NCBI GenBank assembly: GCA_041601535.1
Contig: JBFIHZ010000076.1
Span: 1-13,486, forward strand
DNA: 13,486 nucleotides
Origin: JBFIHZ01 sp041601535
Lineage (GTDB): Bacteria; Pseudomonadota; Gammaproteobacteria; Xanthomonadales; SZUA-36
Direction: 5' to 3'
Shown: positions 6,385 to 13,160 of the stretch, in pieces
Position numbering within the stretch: the stretch's first letter is position 1
How the letters are laid out: every line of letters starts with the position of its first letter
Position numbers and translations under genes: made by a program
The notes under the pieces: model-generated
Databases searched by the model: none
What the model saw: the letters and a program-made list of their open reading frames with translations, nothing else
What the model was told of the DNA's origin: nothing

Positions 6385-7405
6385 AACGGTTCTGGTAACG
6401 GGCGGGGCCGGGTATATCGGCTCGCACGCCTGTGTGGAGTTGTTGCAGGCTGGCTATACCGTAATCGTGGTCGACAACCTGTCCAACAGCAAAGCTGATG
6501 CGCTGGAGCGGGTGGGCCGGATTACCGGTAAATCACTGGACTTTATGCGCTGTGACATTCTGGACATTGAAAAGCTGAGAAAAGTATTTGCTGTCTTCAA
6601 GCCCTCGGCGGTTATCCATTTTGCAGGGCTGAAAGCGGTTGGCGAGTCGGTGGAAAAGCCTCTGTTGTACTACCGCAATAATGTAGCTGGAAGTGCGGCC
6701 CTGTTACAGGTCATGGCTGAGTCCGGCGTCAAGAACATGGTATTCAGTTCATCCTGTACAGTCTACGGCGCGCCGGAAACCTTGCCGATTACCGAGTCAT
6801 CACCGCTTCGGGCGGTTAACCCCTACGGCCAGACCAAGCTGACCGTGGAATACATGTTGCAGGATCTGGCATCTTCCGATCCGGACTGGAATATATCGAT
6901 CTTGCGCTATTTCAACCCGGTGGGCGCTCACCCCAGCGGCGAAATTGGCGAAGACCCGTTGGGCATTCCCAATAATCTCATGCCCTATATCACCAAGGTA
7001 GCCGTTGGTGAACTGCCGGAATTGTCGGTCTGGGGCAACGATTATGACACCCCCGATGGCACCTGTATTCGCGACTACATTCACGTGGTGGATCTGGCAA
7101 AAGGGCATATCAGTGCGCTGCAGCGCCTGCAGCAGCTTCGTCAGCAGGGCACGTGTGAAACCGGCATTTTCAACCTGGGCACCGGCCGGGGCTACTCAGT
7201 TCTGCAGGTGATCGATGGCTTCCGCCAGGCAACCGGGCGCGATATTCCGTTTCGTATTGCGGAACGCCGCCCGGGCGATGCACCGGCTGTATTCGCCGAT
7301 CCGTCGCGGGCGGCAGCCGAATTGGGCTGGCGGGCGGAGCGGGGCATCAAGGAAATCTGTACTGACGCATGGAATTGGCAGCAACGCAATCCGCAAGGTT
7401 ATTGA
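6377..7405 (+). CDS. galE: UDP-glucose 4-epimerase (GalE-type)
   Basis: From GTG 6377 the protein is 342 residues, close to the family's usual 338-340. Motifs are TGGAGYIGSH (8-17) for NAD, HFAGLKAVGES (81-91), SSSCTVYG (124-131) and the catalytic NPYGQTK with Tyr150 and Lys154, plus RYFNPVGAHPSGEIGEDP in the substrate half. The enzyme inverts C4 of UDP-sugars, normally UDP-glucose to UDP-galactose. The GTG start overlaps the uxs stop by eight bases and gives the family-typical N-terminus MGETVLVTGG; TTG 6347 would add ten unusual residues. No clear ribosome site is seen, so translation is probably coupled to uxs. Being paired with a UDP-xylose synthase, it might also make UDP-L-arabinose from UDP-xylose, as some bifunctional GalE-like enzymes do; that is inference. 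Confidence 0.95.
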   Translation: MGETVLVTGGAGYIGSHACVELLQAGYTVIVVDNLSNSKADALERVGRITGKSLDFMRCDILDIEKLRKVFAVFKPSAVIHFAGLKAVGESVEKPLLYYRNNVAGSAALLQVMAESGVKNMVFSSSCTVYGAPETLPITESSPLRAVNPYGQTKLTVEYMLQDLASSDPDWNISILRYFNPVGAHPSGEIGEDPLGIPNNLMPYITKVAVGELPELSVWGNDYDTPDGTCIRDYIHVVDLAKGHISALQRLQQLRQQGTCETGIFNLGTGRGYSVLQVIDGFRQATGRDIPFRIAERRPGDAPAVFADPSRAAAELGWRAERGIKEICTDAWNWQQRNPQGY

Positions 7406-8514
7406 CCAGCCAGCAAATTACTTTGGATAACTGGTTGTGCGCCGCGCTGCGCGGTGAACAGGCAACGTGGAGCCTGTTACCTGATGACATTACAGCGCAG
7501 CAGGTGGTTGAGCGCAGCCAACATCACGGCATCGAAGCCCTGCTGTTTCACGCCGTGCGCAGCTTGAACGCATGGCAAACCTGGCCGGATACCGTACGGA
7601 ACCAGCTGGAACTCAGCAGTAAAGCCGGCATCGCGCACGACCTGTTGCGGCGCGAGCGGCTGGACAGATTGTTGCAGTCATTATCCAGGCACGGTGTGCG
7701 CTGCGTGCTGACCAAAGGCGAGGCGCTGGCGGCTACTCATTACCCGATTCCGGGAACCCGTACCCGTGGTGACAGCGACTTGTTTATTTCACTGCAACAG
7801 ATTGAACAGGCCCGTGAGGCCATCACCGCGGCGGGATTTATCGTCGAATTGCCGGTGTATAAAAGACATCAGTTCACGGTCAGGGAACAGATGGGGAGCA
7901 GTGGCGCGGTAGTATTCGACGTGCACTGGCGAATCCTCAATGCAGCGAGGTTTGCCAGGGCCCTGACTTTTGACCAGGTTTATGCCTCTGCCTCAAAGGC
8001 ATCGCAACTGCACGGAGCCCGCCTGATCAGTGCGCCACACGCCTTGCTGGTGGCCTGCATGCATCGTTGTGGCAGTCAGCGGCACGATCCGAATCGTCTG
8101 ATCTGGATCCATGATCTGCATGTGCTGTTAAGCAGCATGAGCCGGCAACAGCTGGACGCGTTTTGCGCGGTCAGTACTGAATGCGGAGTCAGCGATATCG
8201 TACTCGACGGATTGGCGGTATGCATGCAGCGTTTTGGTACCGCAGTGCCACACTGGTTGCTCCAGGCGCTTGCCGAAGCAGAGCGGGTTGCGCCGGCCAG
8301 AAGCCGTTTTCAAACCAGCCAGTTGAAATTGCTGATGGATGATTTCGCCCAGCTTCCCGCAGGCAAGTCGCGCCGCGGGCTGGTCAGGGATTTGTTTACG
8401 CCGCCACAGGACTCCTTACTGCGCCGCTACGGCAAGACCCATGCCGTGTGGTTACCTTTTTTGTACTGCCGGCAGATCGTAGGCGGCATCGTTTCCCGGA
8501 TGATGCTGCGCTAA
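7369..8514 (+). CDS. Nucleotidyltransferase-like protein (PF14907 type), role unknown
   Basis: The 381-residue soluble protein has the nucleotidyltransferase signature of the family with Pfam model PF14907: a helical N-terminal part, then VLTKGEAL (113-120), GTRTRGDSDLFI (129-140) with acidic Asp135 and Asp137, and a later FDVHWRI segment that could supply the third acidic residue. The core pattern KG..L then G-R--(D/G)-D-DL(F/L) is that of the Pol-beta fold. Such proteins occur in exopolysaccharide and some peptide-modification clusters, but I know of no established biochemical role. ATG 7369 overlaps galE by 37 bases; TTG 7402, which forms a TTGA overlap with the galE stop and follows AAGG, is a plausible alternative that would remove 11 residues. 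It lies directly before the ABC transporter genes, so a role in modifying or tailoring the glycan before export is possible but unproven. Confidence 0.85.
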   Translation: MELAATQSARLLTSQQITLDNWLCAALRGEQATWSLLPDDITAQQVVERSQHHGIEALLFHAVRSLNAWQTWPDTVRNQLELSSKAGIAHDLLRRERLDRLLQSLSRHGVRCVLTKGEALAATHYPIPGTRTRGDSDLFISLQQIEQAREAITAAGFIVELPVYKRHQFTVREQMGSSGAVVFDVHWRILNAARFARALTFDQVYASASKASQLHGARLISAPHALLVACMHRCGSQRHDPNRLIWIHDLHVLLSSMSRQQLDAFCAVSTECGVSDIVLDGLAVCMQRFGTAVPHWLLQALAEAERVAPARSRFQTSQLKLLMDDFAQLPAGKSRRGLVRDLFTPPQDSLLRRYGKTHAVWLPFLYCRQIVGGIVSRMMLR

Positions 8515-8550
8515 TGTCAGATACTCCAAATACACACCAGCGGCAAGCAC

Positions 8551-9450
8551 ATGAGCACGAACGAGTCAGATAACAGACATTCGGGCAAAAGCCGGCCGGT
8601 GCATGAATTACCGGTTAAAATCATTACCCCGCATATTGGAACCGAGGCATTCACCTTTGCCATCGCGTCGTTGGCGCTGGACTTTCGGCAAAGCTGCGGG
8701 CTGGCCTGGCGAATGCTGCTGCGGGACATTCGCGCCACCTACCGGCAAAGCCTGCTCGGTTATACCTGGTTGTTGCTGCCGCCGTTGGCTACGGTTTTCA
8801 TCTGGGTGCTGCTGAATCGTTCCCAACTGGTTCAGATTGATGCCGGAGAAGTCCCCTATCCGCTGTTTGTGATCACCGGCACGGTTTTATGGACGGCATT
8901 CAACAGTTCCGTCATGGCCATGCAGGAAATCATTGCAAGTTCGCGCAGCATATTGTCGAAAGTGAATTTCCCACACGAGTCGCTGGTGATGACCGCGCTG
9001 GGAAAAGCACTGATGAACAGCTTGATTCCCACCGTGCTATTGGTACCTGCCCTGTTTTACTACGGCGTCACTCCTGGCGCAGGCGCCGCGTGGTTTGTGC
9101 TGGGATTTCTGACCATCGTGCTGCTGGGTTGCGCCATCGGCTTGCTGTTCGTGCCCATCGGCGCTTTGTACGGTGATGTCGGGCGTGCCATTCAGCTGGC
9201 ATTGCGGTTCGGCTTTTTTGTCACACCGGTTATTTATGCGGTTCCTGCGAGCGGAGCGGCACGCACCTTGTTGCTACTGAATCCGGTCACCGTGCCGCTG
9301 GTTTCAAGCCGCTCCTGGCTGATTGGCGGCGAAGAGAACTTCGCCACTGAGACGGCTGTCGCCGGCATGATAAGCCTGTTGCTGCTGCTGCTCTCCACCC
9401 TCATTTTCAAGGTAGTCATGCCCCATCTGATTGAACGATTGAATGCCTGA
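8551..9450 (+). CDS. wzm: ABC-2 type polysaccharide export permease (Wzm/KpsM/TagG family)
   Basis: The 299-residue protein has a soluble N-terminal stretch (about 1-50), an amphipathic connector with LAWRMLLRDIRATYRQSLLGYTWLLLPP (about 51-78) typical of ABC-2 polysaccharide permeases, and six hydrophobic segments at roughly 70-89, 104-125, 148-171, 178-202, 214-230 and 266-289. The cytoplasmic loop SSRSILSKVNFPHE (130-143) fits the coupling region of this family. Together with the ATPase it would flip lipid-linked glycan across the inner membrane. ATG 8551 is the start used; no clear ribosome site precedes it. The N-terminal 40 residues before the connector are longer than in many relatives and polar. 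Assignment to Wzm (O-antigen) rather than KpsM (capsule) follows from the WecA-like and ligase-like genes nearby and the Wzt-like tail on its partner. Confidence 0.94.
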   Translation: MSTNESDNRHSGKSRPVHELPVKIITPHIGTEAFTFAIASLALDFRQSCGLAWRMLLRDIRATYRQSLLGYTWLLLPPLATVFIWVLLNRSQLVQIDAGEVPYPLFVITGTVLWTAFNSSVMAMQEIIASSRSILSKVNFPHESLVMTALGKALMNSLIPTVLLVPALFYYGVTPGAGAAWFVLGFLTIVLLGCAIGLLFVPIGALYGDVGRAIQLALRFGFFVTPVIYAVPASGAARTLLLLNPVTVPLVSSRSWLIGGEENFATETAVAGMISLLLLLLSTLIFKVVMPHLIERLNA

Positions 9451-10738
9451 CTCCATGACGCATCGAAGTGCAGACGACGTACTGATTCGCGCGGAGCATG
9501 TTTCCAAGAAATACTGCCGTTCCCTGAAACGTTCACTCTGGTATGGCGCGCAGGATGTACTACGCTCCTGTGTGCCGTGGAGGCTTGCTGACGACAACGC
9601 TGTTGCGCAGCAGGCTGCCGACGGCCAATTGCCGGTACTGCGGGACGATGAGTTCTGGGCTGTGCGGGATGTTTCATTTGAGGTCAGGCGTGGTGAATGC
9701 CTTGGGCTGATTGGCCGCAATGGCGCCGGCAAAAGCACCCTGCTCAAGATTCTGAACAGCCTCAACCGTCCGGATAGTGGGCGCATCACAATGCGTGGGC
9801 GGGTTGGCGCGCTGATTGAACTGAACGCCGGTTTCAACCCCATCCTCACAGGGCGGGAGAACATTTACAATCAGGCGGCGTTGCTGGGCTTCAGCAAAAA
9901 GGAAACGAGCAACAAGTTTGATGCCATCGTGGCCTTTTCCGAACTGGAATCGTTTCTTGACATGCCGGTGCAGAACTACAGTTCCGGCATGAAGGTGCGT
10001 TTGGGGTTTGCGGTTGCGTCACAAATGGAACCGGACATCCTGATCGTTGACGAGGTGCTGGCGGTTGGTGATGTCGGCTTCCGGTTCAAATGCATCAATG
10101 CCATGGCCGACCTGATGAGCCGGTCAGCGGTGATTTTCGTCTCCCATTCGATGCCACAGATCGTGCGGGTCTGTAACTCGGTACTGCATCTGGATCACGG
10201 TGAGGTCTGTTACCAGGGCACCAATGTGTCCCATGGTGTCAACACCTATTACAAGCAATTCAACCGTCAGCCTGAAACGGTGGCTGGCACCGGCGAGGTC
10301 ATGCTGGGCTCCATCACGCTGCGGACCGGGGACGCATGTGCCGGACTGGGTGAAACCCTGCTGCTTGAGCGTGGCCAGTCCGTCAAAATACGCTTGGAAC
10401 TGGACATGGACGTGCGCCTGCGCAAGGCAGCGGTTCAGGTGTTGTTCTGGAACATGGAGATGCTGCCGGTACTGGATGTGATGGGCCCGGAGCTGAAGGG
10501 GTTTGAATTTTCCAACGCCCCGGGTGGCAGAAATATCATCGACCTGGAAATCGATAAACTGCCGCTCAATGCGGGCCTGCATCATGTGTCGGTCATCGTC
10601 AGCGCGCCGGATCTTTCGGTGCACTATCTGCGTCAGGATAACGCCGCTGCCGTGCAATTGTCTTCAGGGGCGTCCAGTGGTGCCCTGACGCTTGAAACCG
10701 GTCACTGGTCCGTGTCAAACGATCATGCACCACAGTAA
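9443..10738 (+). CDS. wzt: ABC transporter ATPase with C-terminal extension (Wzt-like)
   Basis: The 431-residue ATPase shows Walker A GRNGAGKST (91-99), ENIYNQAALLGF (139-150), signature YSSGMKVRLG (179-188), Walker B ILIVDE (199-204) followed by VLAVGD, and the switch histidine in VSHSM (235). An insertion of about 45 residues (CRSLKRSLWYG to LRDDEFW, roughly 25-72) precedes the first conserved strand, as in many O-antigen and related exporters. After the nucleotide-binding domain (to about 270) comes a beta-rich domain of about 150 residues (285-428) that matches Wzt C-terminal domains in position and size. In E. coli O8/O9a Wzt that domain binds the modified end of the finished glycan and selects cargo. 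The ATG overlaps the permease gene by eight bases, indicating coupled synthesis; ATG 9455 is an alternative. The tail's carbohydrate-binding role is by analogy. Confidence 0.94.
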   Translation: MPDSMTHRSADDVLIRAEHVSKKYCRSLKRSLWYGAQDVLRSCVPWRLADDNAVAQQAADGQLPVLRDDEFWAVRDVSFEVRRGECLGLIGRNGAGKSTLLKILNSLNRPDSGRITMRGRVGALIELNAGFNPILTGRENIYNQAALLGFSKKETSNKFDAIVAFSELESFLDMPVQNYSSGMKVRLGFAVASQMEPDILIVDEVLAVGDVGFRFKCINAMADLMSRSAVIFVSHSMPQIVRVCNSVLHLDHGEVCYQGTNVSHGVNTYYKQFNRQPETVAGTGEVMLGSITLRTGDACAGLGETLLLERGQSVKIRLELDMDVRLRKAAVQVLFWNMEMLPVLDVMGPELKGFEFSNAPGGRNIIDLEIDKLPLNAGLHHVSVIVSAPDLSVHYLRQDNAAAVQLSSGASSGALTLETGHWSVSNDHAPQ

Positions 10739-10760
10739 AGCCGGCAAGGCCCACTCTTGA
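10725..10760 (+). other. Bridging mini-ORF (11 codons) between wzt and next glycosyltransferase
   Basis: ATG 10725, 14 bases before the end of wzt in a different frame, opens an 11-codon frame (MHHSKAGKAHS). It ends at TGA 10758-10760, overlapping the TTG start of the next gene as TTGA. It is too short to call as a gene on its own; it may help translational coupling or be chance. Confidence 0.15.
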
Positions 10761-11947
10761 AAGGCGCGCCACGCACCTATCTGGTCGTGCTTGGGCATTT
10801 CAACCATATGGGTGGGGCAGAGCGCCAGGCCATCCACCTGATCCGGTTTCTGCGTGAAAAGCTGGATGCCCGCGTGGCGGTTCTGGGCTGGTACGGGGAG
10901 GGAGAACTGACCCCGATGTTGCAATCCATGGGGTGCGAAACCTATAACTTTCCCTACCGGGAGATTGCGCCGAAAAGCGCCAAGCTGGTAAACCTTGCGC
11001 GCCTGGCGTTGTTCATCAGGCGGCGTATCCAGCCGGACTACATCCTTCCATTTGTGGCCACTCACAGCAAGCCGATTTGCCAGATCTGGCGCTACACCGG
11101 AGCGAAGTACGCGTGGTGGAATCAGCAGGACGAAGGGCGCGGCCTGTTCGGTACCCGTGCCGAAAAGAACGCACTGTCAAATGCCGTTCATATCACGTCA
11201 AATTCGGAAGTGGGTGCGGATTTTCTCGCGGCCACGTATCAGATACCCCGCGACCACATACAAACCTACAATAACGGTACCGTGGTACCGGAAGTTGACG
11301 CCATCCGGCCCGTGTGGCGCCAGCGGCTGGATATCCCGGCGAACGTGCCACTGGTATCCATGGTCGCAAATGTCACACCTTACAAGGATCATGATACGCT
11401 GCTAAAGGCCTGGAAATACGTGCTGAGTTCCAGCGCGGCTTCCTCTTCTCCCTCGCCGGTGTTACTGCTGGCCGGCCATCTGAAAGACCTCGCCCACGTG
11501 CAAAAACTGAAGGTACAGGCCTTTGATCTGGGTTTGGGCACCAGCGTTCGTTTCGTGGGCGCGATCGACAGCACGGACGCGCTGATGAAAGAGTCGGCAT
11601 TGCTGGTGCATAGCTCGATCAGGGAGGGTTGCCCCAATTCAGTATGCGAAGCCATGGCGCTTGCAAAAGCGGTAGTGGCTACTGACATACCCGGCAACCG
11701 GCAGGCATTGCCCAGGGACTCATGGCCGGTGTGCCTGGCGCCAGCCGAGGATGCGCAAGCCCTGGCAGAAAGGATCCAATACCTACTGTCCAACTTTGAA
11801 CAGGCGGGCCGCCTGGGAGCGCTGAATCGCGAGCGAATTCGCCGTGAGTTCAGTATTGAGGGCATGTGTGAGTTTTTCCTGGAGTTGATGCATATGCAAG
11901 ACCCGCTGACAGGTCGATGGGACAGGCCAGGAAAAGCCGGCGTTTGA
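10757..11947 (+). CDS. Glycosyltransferase, GT4-like (GT-B fold)
   Basis: The 396-residue protein has the two-domain GT-B layout. The N-terminal domain begins YLVVLGHFNHMGGAERQA, where the Gly-Gly-Ala-Glu loop is typical of GT4 enzymes; the C-terminal domain starts near VSMVANVTPYKDHDTLLKAW (200-219) and carries the EX7E motif, Glu290 to Glu298, in REGCPNSVCEAMA. Such retaining enzymes add a sugar from a nucleotide donor to the growing lipid-linked chain at the inner face of the membrane. No membrane segment is seen. TTG 10757 with AAGG seven bases upstream is the likely start and gives a short natural N-terminus. It lies 18 bases after wzt and overlaps the next gene. The donor sugar and linkage cannot be told from sequence. 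Confidence 0.92.
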   Translation: MKGAPRTYLVVLGHFNHMGGAERQAIHLIRFLREKLDARVAVLGWYGEGELTPMLQSMGCETYNFPYREIAPKSAKLVNLARLALFIRRRIQPDYILPFVATHSKPICQIWRYTGAKYAWWNQQDEGRGLFGTRAEKNALSNAVHITSNSEVGADFLAATYQIPRDHIQTYNNGTVVPEVDAIRPVWRQRLDIPANVPLVSMVANVTPYKDHDTLLKAWKYVLSSSAASSSPSPVLLLAGHLKDLAHVQKLKVQAFDLGLGTSVRFVGAIDSTDALMKESALLVHSSIREGCPNSVCEAMALAKAVVATDIPGNRQALPRDSWPVCLAPAEDAQALAERIQYLLSNFEQAGRLGALNRERIRREFSIEGMCEFFLELMHMQDPLTGRWDRPGKAGV

Positions 11948-13119
11948 ATACAAGAAACATTGGTGAACGATTGCTCGGCTACCGCCGCTGGCTGGCGCAT
12001 GAATGGCGACAGCGCAGATTCGCCGTGCAGCAACACAACAAGAAAAAGGTATTTGATGCCTGGCTGGCGGAACTGCTCAGACAGCCGCCGGAAGTTCTGA
12101 TTGGTGCCAACTTCGCCAACTTTGGTGGCGTGCGGCATCATCTTCAGGCCATTGCGCGATACTCATCCCTCGATGTGGCATTGGCACCGAGCGACCACGT
12201 CATGCGAAAAGTAGGCGCCCATGCCGTTGCCAACGAATTTTCTGCTGCTTTTCGAGCCATTCCGTTGACAGGCATCAAGGCGGTTCATTCGCATGTCTAT
12301 CCCTGGTTTATTGACTGGTGCGAGGAGAAAACGGCGCTCGGTGTGCGCTGGATTCATACCTATCACCTGAACTATTACGCGGAGCATGGCACTGATGGGC
12401 TGGAACCATGGCAGGAACAGATCAACCATAAACTGCTGAACGTGGCCTGCAGGGCAGATGTCTGCCTTTCCGTTTCCCGCTGGCAGGTGGAGGAGTTACG
12501 GGACAAGCATGGCATCAAGGCGCATTACCTTCCCAACGGAATCGATGTTGCGCTGTGTGACACAGCCAATGCGGACACGTTCACCCGGCAAACCGGCCTC
12601 AGCCGGTTTGTGTTGTTCGTTGGGCGCAATGATCCGGTGAAAAACCCGGCTGAGTTTGTACGGCTTGCCGCAAAACTGCAGAAACAACCGTGCGTGATGA
12701 TCGGAGGAGGGCTGAGTGAAGCCTGCATTCGACAGGAGTGGGGTTTGCAGGTGCCAGATAATCTGACCGTACTGGGCAGCCTTCCGCGCCAGCAGGTTCT
12801 CAGCGCGCTGGCTGCCTGCTCCGTCCTCGTGGTCACCAGCAAAAGAGAAGGTTTGCCCACGCTGGTCATGGAAGCCATGGCGCTGCAGAAAGAGGTTGTC
12901 GTCCCCGATGTTGCCGGTTGTGTCGAAGTGGTCGGCCATGGTGAGGCCGGACATGTCTACCGCCTTGGAGATATTGATCATCTGTCCGAAATAACCATGA
13001 AGGCTTTGCGTCAACCAACCATGGGCGGGGTTGCCAGGGAAAGAGTGCTGAAAGAATACGACTGGCGTGTAATTGCGCCACAGCTGGATGCTGTCTACCG
13101 TGCGAGTGGCGGTGTATGA
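11917..13119 (+). CDS. Glycosyltransferase, GT4-like, with basic N-terminal extension
   Basis: The 400-residue protein has a GT-B layout. The glycine loop of the N-terminal domain is in ANFANFGGVRHHL (64-76), the C-terminal domain opens with FVLFVGRNDPVKNPAEFV (231-248), and the EX7E motif is Glu311 to Glu319 in KREGLPTLVMEAMA. Before the glycosyltransferase fold there are about 55 residues rich in Arg, Lys and Trp (RLLGYRRWLAHEWRQRR) that could form an amphipathic helix binding the inner membrane. ATG 11917 overlaps the previous gene by 31 bases; TTG 11944, which makes a TTGA overlap with its stop, is an alternative that removes nine residues. It is expected to extend the lipid-linked glycan in the cytoplasm; donor and acceptor are unknown. 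Confidence 0.92.
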   Translation: MGQARKSRRLNTRNIGERLLGYRRWLAHEWRQRRFAVQQHNKKKVFDAWLAELLRQPPEVLIGANFANFGGVRHHLQAIARYSSLDVALAPSDHVMRKVGAHAVANEFSAAFRAIPLTGIKAVHSHVYPWFIDWCEEKTALGVRWIHTYHLNYYAEHGTDGLEPWQEQINHKLLNVACRADVCLSVSRWQVEELRDKHGIKAHYLPNGIDVALCDTANADTFTRQTGLSRFVLFVGRNDPVKNPAEFVRLAAKLQKQPCVMIGGGLSEACIRQEWGLQVPDNLTVLGSLPRQQVLSALAACSVLVVTSKREGLPTLVMEAMALQKEVVVPDVAGCVEVVGHGEAGHVYRLGDIDHLSEITMKALRQPTMGGVARERVLKEYDWRVIAPQLDAVYRASGGV

Positions 13120-13160
13120 AGATGTGCCGGTGTGTTTCAGGTGATGAGGATAGTCAGTGA
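13116..13160 (+). other. Bridging mini-ORF (14 codons) with 4-base overlaps at both ends
   Basis: ATG 13116 overlaps the stop of the preceding glycosyltransferase (ATGA) and opens a frame of 14 codons (MKMCRCVSGDEDSQ). Its TGA 13158-13160 overlaps the GTG start of the next gene (GTGA). The exact fit at both ends suits ribosome hand-over across the 37-base gap, but a chance origin is possible. No independent evidence of translation is visible. Confidence 0.25.
13146..13150 (+). promoter_or_regulatory. Shine-Dalgarno GAGGA before GTG 13157
   Basis: GAGGA lies six bases before GTG 13157. An in-frame TAG at 13151 sits just upstream of that GTG, so this GTG is the first possible start, and the ribosome site confirms it. 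Confidence 0.65.

Noticed and set aside
8514..8573. 19-codon ORF starting at the stop of the nucleotidyltransferase-like gene (TAATG)
   Set aside because: As a gene on its own it is not supported: no ribosome site, no hydrophobic or conserved feature. It is kept only as one of the bridging frames.
11389..12141. 250-codon open frame on the minus strand across the two glycosyltransferase genes
   Set aside because: The product is a Ser/Arg/Ala-rich sequence without domain features, and both plus-strand genes here carry firm catalytic motifs.
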